A DNA stretch of 64,000 nucleotides from Enoplolaimus lenunculus (taxonomy: Eukaryota > Nematoda > Enoplea > Enoplida > Thoracostomopsidae), in assembly GCA_030248215.1 (NCBI GenBank), contig JASANG010004073.1, positions 62,001-126,000 of the forward strand, in the 5' to 3' direction. The notes under the pieces were generated by a model. It was not told the origin of the DNA, did no database searches, and saw only the letters and a program-made list of their open reading frames with translations. The translations under genes and the position numbers were made by a program. Positions 33,043 through 44,615 of the stretch are shown here, piece by piece; the first letter of the stretch is position 1, and every line of letters starts with the position of its first letter.

Positions 33043-33226
33043 GGCCCATGTATAGAACAGGGCCGGATCGTTTTCTGGAGGGGCTAAATAGAGTCAGTTT
33101 AAGCTTTTAGACTAATTTTTTGCTTAGGCTTAGGCTTATGAATAGGCTCATTCATTCGCTTAGGCTTAGGTTTAGGCTTAGGAATATTCTTATACTACTG
33201 TTCCGGTCCTGTTCTATACATTGGCG
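33043..33226 (+). mobile_element. TTAGGC MITE, end type A
   Basis: Starts GGCCCATGTATAGAACAGGG and ends GGTCCTGTTCTATACATTGG. Two short GGCTTAGGCTTA blocks separated by GAATAGGCTCATTCATTCG. Duplication not readable. Confidence 0.88.
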
Positions 33227-33380
33227 CGTGTTATGATTAAGAACGCCTGTCATTTTCAGCTGGAAACACCGAACTAAGAAGCGTCGTACACTTGCCTATA
33301 ACCAATCGTGCAATATTTTCGGCCGGTGGGGGGGGCGATGATGTGAATACTTACTCAATTATGATACCCCCTGCACGCAA

Positions 33381-33629
33381 CAGAGGATTTAGAAATTTCT
33401 GACGGGGTGGTCTGGCAAAAGTTATGAAACGCAATATTTACTGTATGCTGTATATGTGCCATTAACAGCGAAAAATTGTACGGTAGGGCGCTTTTTTACT
33501 ATTTTATTACAATTCACGCAAAAATTTTCTGAGGGGAAAAATTGTAAAGTAGGGACTTTACCATTTTATCACAAAAAGTTGTCTGACAGGGGTGTACACG
33601 CCGCCCCTCTGCCTCTGGATCCACTAGTG
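33381..33629 (+). mobile_element. GGATCC MITE (G family)
   Basis: CAGAGGATTTAGAAATTTCT at the left and CTGGATCCACTAGTG at the right. The interior has AAAGTTATGAAACGCAATAT and tandem-like AAAAATTGTAAAGTAGGGAC words. hAT-like ends, no clear duplication. Confidence 0.75.
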
Positions 33630-33939
33630 CCTTCAAGTTTTGGACCTGATTTCTGACAACCTAAATCTGGTATATTTGACACTTTTTAGGTTCATCCAGT
33701 TTAGCTGAGGTGTAGAACTAATTACGGAGAGTAGAAAATACAGCCTTGATCCGTGTTCCGATGCACAGACCTGCATTTAATATCTAAGAAATCACTACAG
33801 AAAAAACAAATTATAAAAAGAAACAAATCAAAACAAACAAATATAATCGCAAAAGAAAGAAAGAAAACAAACATATCAAATCATTTGAATACGTATATGA
33901 CTTTAGCGCTCAATAAACGCTTCGAAACCCAGCGTAACG
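33630..33939. other. No gene recognised
   Basis: A-rich stretch at 33790-33870. Nothing supportable. Confidence 0.35.
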
Positions 33940-34569
33940 CACGCTAAGCGTTTGCCAGATTATAAGAACAAACTAGTAGACCTTAGGCTTTAGCATCGTC
34001 TAAGGCACAGACTTTAGTTTTTGGCTTAAGCTTAGGCTTATAGACTGGCGTGAATTGGTCAGGATTTGTTCCAGGTAGACTGCAAAAATGGGGAGTCAAA
34101 TTGACTCTCTCTGAAATAGGCTTTTCCTGACTACGCAAACTGAGTCAAATTTGACTCTGACAGAGTCAAATTCGACTCACCCGAGTCGATCACAGTGTCG
34201 AATTTGTGGGGATACCACCTACACTGCAAAAAATGGTCAGTCAAATTGATTGTCTCCGAAATAGGCTTTTTGGGACTACATAAACGGAGTCAAATTTGAC
34301 TCCGCCAGAGTCAAACGTGCGACATAGTGAATCGAATTTGACTCTGGTGCAGTCCAATTTGACTCAGTTCGCGTAGTCAGGAAAAGCCTATTTCAGAGAG
34401 AGTCAATTTGACTCCCCATTTTTTGCAGTCTACCTGGAACAAGTCCTGACCAATTCACGCCAGTCTATAAAGCCTAAGCTTAAGCCAAGAACTAAAGTCT
34501 GCGCCTACGACGATGCCAAAGCCTAAGGTCTACTAGTTTGTTCTTATAATCTGACAAACGCTTAGCGTG
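33940..34569. mobile_element. 630-bp composite palindrome carrying D-family sequence
   Basis: Outer arms CACGCTAAGCG (33940) and CGCTTAGCGTG (34559) continue inward almost perfectly for over 200 bp each (AACAAACTAGTAGACCTTAG, TAGACTGGCGTGAATTGGTC). Inner arms are D-family ends (ACTGCAAAAATGGGGAGTC). The centre holds an extra D half copy from 34222 (CACTGCAAAAAATGGTCAGT), breaking the symmetry. Arm identity is high enough to suggest a young or gene-converted structure. Confidence 0.88.
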
Positions 34570-34603
34570 AGATAAGTGTTACTCCCTCAAAACTGTCAGA
34601 CCC

Positions 34604-34754
34604 GTAGCTAGCTCACCTTATAGGGGGAGCTAAAAAATTTTCAAGATGGGCATAGAAGGGTTTTAGTGAACTTAGAAGCAAATTTGAAAATTTCCTACGG
34701 GGAACTGACATTTTTAAGGAGGCTGAACCCCCCTTCCCTAGGCTACGGGCCCGT
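34604..34754 (+). mobile_element. GTAGCCA MITE (F family)
   Basis: Starts CAGACCCGTAGCTAGCTCAC and ends TAGGCTACGGGCCCG. Interior as the consensus. No clear duplication. Confidence 0.8.
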
Positions 34755-35634
34755 TCATAGCTTAAGTATACTTTTGTCTAGACATTAGATCAAACTGTGT
34801 TAATAAAAGACCAATCACTGTAGACACATATTTTCGCTTACATTATGACTGAATTTAGAGACACAAAACAAATAAAAAAAATTAGAGACACAAAACAAAT
34901 AAAAAATAGCTCACTGTATATGGTAAAACATAAAAATATTTCAATCTCTCCCCCCCAAACGCAGTACACAGTAGTCGATTCATAAATGTCGGCTGTGGGC
35001 GCCGTACGCTATATAGTAATAATTAATTCGCTAGCTAAGTGAACAAGAAGCCAAACGCAATTTTAGTGCTAAAAATCCATAAACGTTGCGATCTTGATGG
35101 ATCCCTGTTTGAAGGCCTGCGTAGACTCCCATTGGATTCACCATTACCCGTAGTACAATAAGTTTTGGGCGACATGAATTTTTTTTGAAAAATTTCACCA
35201 CAAATAGACACAAAATACTTTTAGTGTCTGCTACAAAATTTCACTGTTGTCTACAATCCACTTCAGACAGACAAAGCGTCAGCGAACAACCGCCCCACAT
35301 TCTTTAAGTAGGTACATTTATGTGTATTTGTATATACATATATATGTATATTAGACTATAGGGATATACCCCGAAGGTTTCGGAGACACCAGAAAAAAGC
35401 ACTTTTACATGCTTTAGAATAAACGTGCACAATTTCAGAGACTAAATGCATTTTGGCTCGCTGAGATCGTTTGTAAATAATTTTACATAATATTTATACA
35501 TTCTCCCGAAATGAAATCCTGGCTACGCCGCCTTGATTTATTACACAAGTAAATTGTACGTAAATAAAACGTAGACAAATTTGAAGTGGACGATGCGTGC
35601 TTGTAGACCGAAATCAAGTCGTACGATATTCGGC
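34755..35634. other. No gene; small tandem duplication
   Basis: A 25-bp unit TTAGAGACACAAAACAAATA is repeated at about 34854-34907. GTCTAGAC at 34776-34783. AACGCAATTTTAGTGC at about 35056 is shared with 4690. Confidence 0.5.
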
Positions 35635-35835
35635 ATATATATACATACATATATACATGCATATATATGTATGTATATATATGTATGAATATATGTATTA
35701 TGTATATATATGTATGAATATATGCATGTATATATGTATATATGCATATATATGTATGTATATGTATGTATGTATATATGTATGTTTGTATATATGTATA
35801 TATGTATGTATGTATATATGTATGTATGCATATAT
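35635..35835. repeat. TATG/TATA microsatellite, ~200 bp
   Basis: ATATATGTATG units throughout; the Tyr/Met/Ile-rich open frames in all registers are artefacts of the repeat. Confidence 0.92.
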
Positions 35836-36962
35836 ACCTTGGCGAATATATTTTTCAGTGTAATAAATCACACATTTTCTAGTCTAGACAAAATGTTTCT
35901 TTTCTCAATTGCGGTCTCGCCATTTATATATTAAAGTTTTAAATTTTTAACTTTTATAAAATCATGACCATATTTTAAAAATTTTTTTTAAGTAAATATG
36001 TCTGAGTTACTTTTTATCCGGTGACGTACCTTTAACCAATCATATTAACGGAAAACAGATTTGCTTACAAATTTATTTATCAAATGAAATTTATTGATTT
36101 TAAGTAAAAATGACAAAATTATGGGTGTTTTTTGAAAGTTTTCCCGTTTTTGGCCAAGTTTATATGACATATTTTTATCCTGATTATTTCATGCTAAATT
36201 TGACGTTGTTAAGTTTTTCGGGATCAGATGATTGGTTCTTCAGTTGGCTAGATCCATATAATAAACCTAAGCCTAACCTTAAGCGTGTCAATGACTGAGC
36301 CAATGAGATTCAAAAGTACTTAAAATACATAGAAATTAAAATTCACACTTTGGTTCAAAAACATGAATTGTGTGAATTTTAAAACGAAGATAAAATAAAT
36401 ACAAAAAATAACATTTCAAAACATACACACTAATAAAATAGAAAAATAGCAAAAAACACCAATAAATAAAAGTTATCAAAACGAAACAAACTACGACACA
36501 CTTTATGGCTTCGATCTAAAGCGTTGCGCTATACGTTTTGGCTATTTTAAAACATTCCAGTATGCGCAACTTAAATATATAAATAAAACTTTTATATTAA
36601 AATATTTATTGTCAATATTTTAAGAAAATATGTTTTATAATTAATTTTAATTTTGAAAAAATAATCATTTTTCTGTTTTAAAAATTCGAATTTCTTGTTT
36701 GTGACAAGTGTCGGAGACAAAGCGATACAACTATTGTGACTACGTGTATTTTTTGCGTCTGTGAACTTTTTTGACAAGTATTTTTGGCACAATTAGACAT
36801 ATATGTCAGACTATGATTCAAAAATTGTACTCAAGTATACTCGTTGTGACTAGTGTTTGTGTTTGTTGTATTTTTTATTTTTGTTGTTACTATAATTGTT
36901 TTTTACATTTACAGTAGTTTAGTTTAACACCCGCATATAGTAACGTGGCTCAACTGGAGGTT
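35836..36962. other. No gene recognised
   Basis: Very AT-rich. GTCTAGAC at 35882. An isolated ACCTAAGCCTAACCTTAAGC fragment at about 36264 lacks MITE ends. Confidence 0.4.
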
Positions 36963-37300
36963 AAAAATACCGGAACCGAAGATAAAAAATTAGCAGAAAT
37001 TGACGCAAATGAGAGGTGAAACGAAATCAAGTTAGTTAAAATAGCGTTTTATTTTCGAATTTTAGCAAATAATATCAGTACGACTGTTTTTATTTTAGTT
37101 TTTTGTTTATTTTTAAGAAATCAAGACAAGTAATTTTTAAAATTGTACCAAACCATAAAATTAGCAGCACCGAACGATATAATTTTTGTGTAACCACATT
37201 TCCCTATATCAAAATGGCCGGAACCTCCAGCATAAACCCTACCATAACGGAGGTGGTAGATTGTCAGCCGGAACCGTGTGGAAAACTTGCGGTTGTATAC
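36963..37300 (+). repeat. Dispersed ~335-bp repeat, copy 1 of 2
   Basis: ACCGGAACCGAAGAT near the left and GGCCGGAACCTCCAGC / CAGCCGGAACCG near the right match in order and spacing the segment at 43938-44275. GC-richer ends flank an AT-rich middle. A reading frame across the right end is short and unsupported. Confidence 0.4.
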
Positions 37301-38785
37301 TGAACGGTGAAAAAAATTTAGTTAAAAATTTTGCAATAAAACTCATTTATCAAAAACGTTCTTTTGTATTCATAACACATACTTCTTTGATAATTGCCGC
37401 GAGCGAAACCAAAGTCACCAACCGAGGGCGGTCGGAAACAAAATTATTTTCAAAAAACAGCAACTCATTTTCATTTCGTATTTCAAATGAAACGTCTATA
37501 ATAGTATAATATACAAACAAAAACATTTACATAGACTTAAATTTAATAAACCTCAAAAATAGCATTTTTTCAGTGTATGGGTCATAAATATTTGCGTCTG
37601 CGAGCCTAAATACCTATAGTTCACGCAACAAAGACGCTACTAATCAAGCCTAATGCTTTCAATTTCAATCTTAAACCATCAAGAAACACTCGGTTTAAAT
37701 TTTAAGCTGCTAATTTAAAAAAGTACCTATATTACCCACTAGCTGACGGGCGTATACGAGACGTCCACAACTGGCGGTATATTCCCTATTCGAGATTTTT
37801 AGAGAACCGTTGAAAAAAATAGTTTTCACCAGCAGACTAAACAAATTTCTCATTCGCTACGCTCGCAACCATTTTGAGAATCTTAAAAATGACCGTCGAA
37901 TTAAATTACACCACTTGATAACCTCCCACCGTCGTATAATCTGGCAAACTTTGTGGGTCAGACTGGAAAAACAGCTTCCGATTGGAAACCTGTATTCCTG
38001 AAGAAATGTTTTCTAACACTGAAATATTCATTAGGCGGAGCCAAACCTGTTTGAAGGCGCAGACCTGAGCTTTGGCTGGTGCCTTCTGGCAACCGGGCCT
38101 CAAACGCCACAGTTTCCACGCGGTTGGTTGATTTGAGTGGAACTTTTCGACCGAAATTAATTAAACAAAAAGGTTTGTAGACAGGAAAATGGGCTTAGCC
38201 AGGGTTCCATTTCGCGAGGGTACAACTCCAACGAACGGTTTCTGTCTGCAAATATGGTAAACAACAATGTTGTTGCTGATACAACCATCACAATAATTCT
38301 TGGATATTTCTCATTTATCCATCGAATTTTGGGTCTATAGTCATGGCAGTATAACTCTTGGGACCTGTGTCCCAACCCTTTCCTTGAGTTAATGTTCATA
38401 AAACCCTAATGCAACCGGTCTGTCTATGGTCTGTCTGTAGACACTGGCATCATGACTTTAGTTCGGATATCATTTCAAGAGAGAATCCCCACGTCTAACA
38501 GTGTTTGCCAAGCGACCGTAGGTTGCGAGAAATTTTTTTCGACCTTTGCAACTATTCTACCGTCTGTAAAAGTACCTTTTCCCAGAAATTTCGGGGGATG
38601 TATCTCCTATTCTCCCCTTGCATACGACCCTGACCGACATTTATATCAACAAAATTACATCAAAGAGTGCTTTTTTGCTACAGACGTCTAGCTGCGGTTA
38701 AATCCCACCTAGAGACCTTTAAAACAGACAAGGTTTTGTGTTATTTTACCGCAAAAAATCTGTACCATCAGCCTAATTAGTCCAG
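37301..38785. other. No gene recognised
   Basis: No repeat family assigned. Short frames here have no recognisable domains. Confidence 0.4.
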
Positions 38786-38793
38786 CCAGTTGG

Positions 38794-38970
38794 CGGGCCC
38801 GTAGTCTCAGGGGGGGGGCAAACGGGGTCTCAGCATCCCCTTCAAAAAATTTTAGGCGCACCCCTAGAAAATTTTTAACATTGCTTGTAAGCCATCGAAA
38901 TATACGCCTTGAATGCTCCTGCTGAAAAATACTCATCCCCTTTAGCGAGCTGACTTGACTACGATCACTG
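38794..38970 (-). mobile_element. GTAGCCA MITE (F family) with duplication
   Basis: 177 bp. Starts CGGGCCCGTAGTCTCAGG and ends GACTTGACTACGATCACTG. Flanks CCAGTTGG and CCGGTTGG match at 7 of 8. Confidence 0.85.
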
Positions 38971-39217
38971 CCGGTTGGCGTTGAAAACGCCGGAACCTGT
39001 GTTGGATCCTGTGGGACGGGTTGAATCCGGTGGGACGGGCCTTTAAATAGGTTGTTGAGTTGAAAATACGTCTCATTTAAAATATTAAAAATGGTGTCTT
39101 CCACTGGTGCATAATTTATTAGACAAATAACAGAGGGTCTTGTGGATATTCCCTATCTTCATTTCATAACTAACATTTTAGGCATTTTGTTTAAGTCTTT
39201 TCCGATGCTTAATCCTA

Positions 39218-39470
39218 CACTGTAAAATTCCAGTGAGTTGATTTTAACTCAGAATGAGTTGAATCACTCAGTCTGAGTTAGGACTATCAGAACTCACAGT
39301 TCTGAGTCGATTCAACTCATTCTGATTTATTTAATCAACTCCACCGGAGTCAACTCAACTCACAGTGAGAATCAAGTCAACTCAGAGTGAGTTAAAGTTT
39401 ACTGTTATTAACTCACAAATAGCTAACTTTCCGTCTGAATTGATTAATTAACTCATTGGAGTTTACAGTG
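39218..39470. mobile_element. Palindromic MITE, CACTGTAAA ends (E family)
   Basis: CACTGTAAAATTCCAGTGAG and CTCATTGGAGTTTACAGTG are terminal and inverted. The interior repeats GAGTTGA/TCAACTC words. A second transposon (39487) begins 16 bp further on. Confidence 0.88.
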
Positions 39471-39486
39471 AAAGCTTATGATTAAA

Positions 39487-40054
39487 GGTGGCGCTATACT
39501 TGTCGTACGGCACGATTCGTCGCCGTCTGTCGCTGACCGGTACCGTACTCGAGTAATGCGTGTACGATATCACCCGGTGTAGGACGGCGACGTCCGGCGA
39601 CGGACGGAGACAAATGGAAGGGTTCAAGGCGACGGTTGGCTACGGACGACTTCAAATTGCAACATCCACGTAGGATTGTGGGTAGAAGTGTATAAGAGTC
39701 GGCTGAGCGCATCCTTAAACTTGTGTGTAGGATGCACCCTCGGTCCAAATTAAATATTCCTGTAAGCTTAGACTTTAGGGTTAGAAAATGATCTGGTTGA
39801 AACATAAATTGTAAAATATGAAAAAATATAACTAAACATATATACACATATAGAATACAAAAGCCCACCTTGCAAATCCGTAGCCAGCTCACAATGGAAG
39901 GGAGATAAAACTGTGTTTAAGGATTGCGCTAAACTTCTTTTGATGTGCCGCGCCATCCGTCATAGTGCGGTATTGTACGCAAATAACTCACATAAGATAA
40001 CATATGGTGACGCACGGTGTCGGACGGCGTCGTACGTCAAGTATAGCGCAACCC
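39487..40054. mobile_element. K-family element, GGTGGCGCTATACTTG ends
   Basis: GGTGGCGCTATACTTGTCGT at the left is inverted at the right (TACGTCAAGTATAGCGCAAC). The GC-rich termini carry CGTCGCCG/CGGACGG words. The AT-rich interior includes TCCGTAGCCAGCTCAC at about 39878, an F-family end fragment. Non-autonomous. Confidence 0.8.
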
Positions 40055-40323
40055 AAAGAATGCCCAGACGATTTCATACGACTTACAAGTGGCATCAGGG
40101 GCGGATCCAGAAATGCCTGAGGGTCGGAACCAGAATATACAAATGATAAGATATTAGGCATATATGAAATTGTAAACGATGATTGAAAATATACAAAGAT
40201 AAAACAAAGATAAAATTTCACAGCTCAAAACATAAAACAGTACGTAACGAACAAATCAATTTTTGACTAAAAGTTTTTAATGAAGAAACGTACAACTCCA
40301 TTAATTTCGAAGCAGACAGAGTT
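40055..40323. other. No gene recognised
   Basis: AT-rich spacer between elements. Confidence 0.35.
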
Positions 40324-40473
40324 GAGTGCTCCCACAAACTCGCGAGCGAAGCGATCGAGAAGCCAGACGTATTTTAAAACTTCGGCGGTTTGTGTTTCAA
40401 CCGATTAGGATGGACGCCCCTTTAGGGATGGGGCCCTCCAAATGGGGGTATGGGGGTGGCTGCTTTGACCCTG
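40324..40473 (+). mobile_element. H-family MITE, left end missing
   Basis: AACTCGCGAGCGAAGCGATC, TTTCAACCGATTAGGATGGA and the terminus GGTGGCTGCTTTGACCCTG. Confidence 0.75.
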
Positions 40474-40483
40474 GTCCCTCACC

Positions 40484-40775
40484 GTTCTTTGGATCCACTA
40501 GCGAACGGGACTAAACATTTCTAGGTGTGGTCCAAATTGTTCTATTGAAGCTAAAGTCCCCTATCCCGCTAGGCACCCCTCTAACAGATCTAGAGGGGGT
40601 GAAAAGAGCGTACGCCCACCGTGAGAAATTTTTTGTAATAAAATGGGTCAATGTCCTACCTTACAATCTCACTCCATCAGAAAATTTTCACTTATATAGC
40701 ATACAGTAAAAATTGCATTTCGCAACTTTTACCAGCCCGTTCGCCCCCTGTCACTGAGAAATTTGCTCACTCTGT
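40484..40775 (-). mobile_element. GGATCC MITE (G family)
   Basis: TTTGGATCCACTAGCGAACG at one end, AGAGCGTACGCCCACC and AAAAATTGCATTTCGCAACT inside. Diverged, in reverse orientation to the 33381 copy. Confidence 0.65.
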
Positions 40776-42506
40776 CGCTGTGTCCCCCTGCCGTGAAAAA
40801 ATAGTAGCGGAAAACTATTTTATAAACTGTGGCAGATGAATTTTTCAAAAAAAAATATTTAAAAAATTCATTATGGTTTAAAATTTAAGTAAATACAGAA
40901 TCAAATATATTCAACGCTGCTGCCTAATTCTTTCTGGCAAAGTCTGACTCTGCTGTGTTATATTTTTTGTCATTCGTCTACGTTGACAGTTGTCTCAGGC
41001 AAACGAACCAGACAGACAAAATACGAGGAAAAATACCCCAACTAAAATGTTTATATTGACGTGTATATATAAGGCTTTTAGAATATATTAAACATAACAA
41101 CATATGTCTCGATTGTAATTACAAAAAATCATCAGGGGGGAGAGATCGGTTTTTACATCTGTCCCTGGAATATTTTTTAAAAACTCAACGCAGGGGGTGT
41201 TTAGTACACGATTTGGGGGTCAGGTCAAAATGTAACACGGGTGTAGCCAGGAGGATTTCTGACAATAACTGGCGCAGCCAATCAGAGGTGTCGCGGACAG
41301 GAGATGGCGGACTCGGGGTCGCAGATAACTCCAATGCCAGTCTCATTTTTGAATTTTAAGAATTTGACATAAGGATAGAATTCAAAACTGTATGAAAATT
41401 ACTAACGTTCTTACCATACAAGAACAACCGTAGGGGGCTCGTACAATTTATTAAACTCTAAGATTTAGAAATGTTATTCTGTGAAGTCTGTAAAAGTGTC
41501 TATTTTTCTCGTCTCTCCACAAGTTTCGGCCGGTATATCTCGACTGGGATCGACTTATCTACGACGCGTACGCAATCTATTTGTGGATCATGCATAAAGC
41601 CAAGATGGATCTAGGGGGTTCTTTCAACATCGTTCTTGCTAAGGAAATTAACCACATGCTAAAGGATTCAAACCTAATGGCGTAAACCAACGGGGCATAA
41701 ATCAGGTACTTTCGGCACTACTGAATGCATGTAACATATATACATATATACATATAAACATACATACATACATACATATATATACATACATACATATATA
41801 TACATACATACATACATATACATATATATATATGTATATATATACTTTAATCCAAATTCAATTTCTAAGAGAGAATTTGAGAATTTTTGCAAAATAGCAA
41901 ACTATAAAGACTTAAAAATGTAATTATTACGAAAAATTTGACTCAAAAAATGGTAATTTTCAGACTTAATTAATGATGTTGGATTGTTTTTGCCAGACAG
42001 AATAAACTATCGCAATAAAAGCTTTGCTGCTAACTTTATAACAATATATATTGTGGCCTGAAAAGTAAGTAAACACAATTTCTATGGTCTAGAGACACAC
42101 GCTCATGAGACTGCACCCAGGAACGAAATTGCGTCTCAAACAAGCATTTTAATCCCCCTGGTTCAAACGATTTTTCACAGCATTAAAAGGATTTCATGTA
42201 AAAATATTATATTTTCCCATCCAAGAAACGTTCGTGCCCCCCTCGTTTACCCAATTTCTGAATGTAAGGTTGCCCCGTTCCAACATTAATATAGATCGTA
42301 GATAACCATTAGTTGTATGATATTAAGAAAATTAACAAAAACAATATAAAAAAGAATGAAAAAATACGAAAAAATAGCAAAATCACTAAAATTAAGTTCC
42401 GTGAAAGTAAACTTTTACCAGGGCTTCAACGGTAGTTCATTTGGGTACAGGTTGTGCCGTGATAGTCCACACGACCCCTGTTCGAAGGTTTTGTCCAAAC
42501 TTAACG
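40776..42506. repeat. No gene; TACATACA microsatellite
   Basis: ACATATATACATACATACAT tract at about 41730-41845. The remainder is without supported features. Confidence 0.65.
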
Positions 42507-42576
42507 ACCACGCTGGGAATTGAACCTCGGCCCGTTTGCACTCCAGTTAAAGAATGCTACCAGTATACCGTGTGGT
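42507..42576 (-). tRNA. tRNA-like sequence, probably pseudogene or SINE head
   Basis: On the minus strand, 70 nt with a near-pairing 7-nt acceptor (ACCACAC with GCGTGGT), a D-arm-like GTATACTGGTAGCAT, a CATTC/GAGTG stem around TTTAACTG, and a B-box GGTTCAATTCC. The T stem has mismatches and the anticodon loop is 8 nt, so a working tRNA is unlikely. No SINE tail was recognised. Confidence 0.3.
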
Positions 42577-42633
42577 TAATTGCAACAACTTCATATTCCG
42601 CAATATATCTGTGTAATAATATTTTAAAAAGAG

Positions 42634-42960
42634 TAGAATTTGAGTAAATTTCAAATTTTTGAAACTTTAAAATACTGAAAACGCATTGGTTTTTATGTAA
42701 ATTTTAACTGTTAAAGAATTCAAAAGATTTAGAAACGAACTTGAATTTGAGTAAATTTCAACTTTGTAAACTTTAAAATACTTAAAACGCCTTGGTTTCT
42801 TTGGGTAGATTTCCAATTTGAACAATTCAAATATATTTAGAAACAAACTAGAATTTGAGTAAATTTGAAAACTTCAAAATAAATATTTAGAAACGGACAA
42901 GAATTTGAGTAAAGTTTTAAAATACTTAAAACGCACTGGAATTTGAGTAAATTTCAAAAG
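42634..42960 (+). repeat. Degenerate tandem repeat of GAATTTGAGTAAATTTC blocks
   Basis: At least five restarts of GAATTTGAGTAAA (about 42637, 42745, 42851, 42901 and 42941), separated by ACTTTAAAATACTTAAAACGC and TTTAGAAACGAAC segments. Unit length varies from 50 to 108 bp. Confidence 0.8.
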
Positions 42961-43724
42961 TATACCTGAAATACGTATCGCTTAAAAGTGGCAACAGGCG
43001 AAATACGCTGCTAAGACAGTATAACCTCATTTTAACAACCGCAATACCGTAAGAAGAAACTGGTTCCGAATATCCCGGCCCGGAAGAGGACAGCATTTTT
43101 AGACGGCCGCTTTGATGGAAATCAAAGGATAGCACCGGTGACCGACCCAAAATGGTCCACCCACATCCAGTTCGCCACCAGGGATCAAAACTAAAATCCA
43201 CTCAAATTTAGCCAAATTGTGTTGGGGTTTCTCGCTTGTTTGGCTCTCGAGTTTTTTCAAACTCCATATCCGCTCGGCGTTTCCAATTCGGAATATATAA
43301 ATTCGCCACCGGGTATCATTTAGAAGGCACCCGTCCACAGGTTTATTTCCGCATTTGGACACGTCAAAATCCGTTATTTCCCTCAAACCAACTTCAGCTA
43401 AATTATATTTTGACCTGATATCTACGATTTGTAAGCTAAAAACTTGTGCCAGGTTGTGATTTGGCCGTAGTTGACGCACGGTGTTACGTGACATTTCAAA
43501 CTATAAACTTGTTATTTTCACCTTGAGAGCGTTATTAATCGAACAAAAATGTTGTAAACTTTTTAGTTTAAGCTAAAAATTATATTAATTTTATGAAATT
43601 TAGAAAATATAGCGCTTTGATTTTAGTATTTGCCAAGTGGCACGGCTGTGTATAATTGCTGTGAACACGCTCAAGCAAGCGATACTGGTTGTTTGAAATT
43701 TAATTTGCTTTTACTGTTATTATA
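42961..43724. other. No gene recognised
   Basis: Short frames on both strands around 43100-43490 lack domains. The GGGTTTCTCGCTTGTTTGGC stretch near 43226 resembles dispersed repeat sequence at 14290. Confidence 0.4.
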
Positions 43725-43732
43725 ATTATTAG

Positions 43733-43913
43733 GGCCAATGTTACTTTATGGGACGTAACAGTAGATAAAGCGTATTCCTAGGCCTAAGCCTAAGTGTTGG
43801 GAAATTGTGTTCCAAATCCTAAGCCTAAGCCTAAAATGTAATCTAGAATTTAAACCTATTCTTTGTTGGACCCACCAGAAATAAACTGGACGACCCTTAA
43901 AGTAACATGGGCC
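43733..43913 (-). mobile_element. TTAGGC MITE, end type C, short array
   Basis: Starts GGCCAATGTTACTTTATGGG and ends GACCCTTAAAGTAACATGGG-like plus CC. Only about four CCTAAG units. Flanks ATTATTAG and AGTATCAG match at 6 of 8. Confidence 0.82.
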
Positions 43914-43937
43914 AGTATCAGAATGTAAACCAGAAGG

Positions 43938-44275
43938 GGAAAATGCCGGAGCCGAAGGTCAACAACATGTGCCGAAGCTGAACGTAAAGCCGAGGGTGAG
44001 CCGAAATTACAAGGTGTTAAAATGATGTTTAATTTGCTAATGTTAAGAAATATCTGTCAGTTTTTATTAAATGTTTTCGATTTACGCTTATTTTTTACGA
44101 AATTTTGGCAATTTTTTATTCGAAATTTTACGGAAAAAGGTTATAAATGAAACGTACCAAACAAACAAATTTCGTAAAACTACGCATTATTTCACTACCG
44201 ACGTTGCCGGAACCTTCGGCAGAAAAACTACCGGAGCCGGAAGCAGGCATCCGGTTGTACCCGGATATATGTTCG
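43938..44275 (+). repeat. Dispersed ~335-bp repeat, copy 2 of 2
   Basis: TGCCGGAGCCGAAGGTC near the left and TTGCCGGAACCTTCGGCAG / CCGGAGCCGGAAGC near the right parallel the 36963-37300 segment. Confidence 0.4.
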
Positions 44276-44386
44276 AACCAGGTATTTGTGAAGTCGGTTC
44301 AAAGGTTTAACAACCAGATTTCTTTACGTCAGGAGTATAAGTTTTAGAACATTTTTAAGAACCCAACAATTCAACAGTCTATCATT

Positions 44387-44615
44387 GGCCCATGTATAGA
44401 ACAGGGCCGGAACAGTAGTATAAGCATATTCCTAAGCCTAAGCCTAAGCCTAAGCCTAAGCCTAAGCCTAAGCCTAAGCCTAAGCCTAAGCCTAAGCCTA
44501 AGCCTAAGCCTAAGCCTAAGCCTAAGCCTAAGTAAAAAAGTAAAAGTCAAAAGCTTAAATTGACTCTATTACAGCCCCGCCGGAAAACGATCCGGCCTTG
44601 TTCTATACATGGGCC
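44387..44615 (-). mobile_element. TTAGGC MITE, end type A, with pure 17-unit array
   Basis: 229 bp. Both ends are well preserved (GGCCCATGTATAGAACAGGG; CCTTGTTCTATACATGGGCC). The interior at 44431-44532 is a perfect (CCTAAG)17, the longest uninterrupted hexamer run in the window, followed by the conserved AAGCTTAAATTGACTCTATT segment. The purity implies recent expansion. Duplication not readable. Confidence 0.95.

Noticed and set aside
35541-35934. Tyr/Ile/Met-rich frames in several registers
   Set aside because: Products of the TATG/TATA microsatellite.
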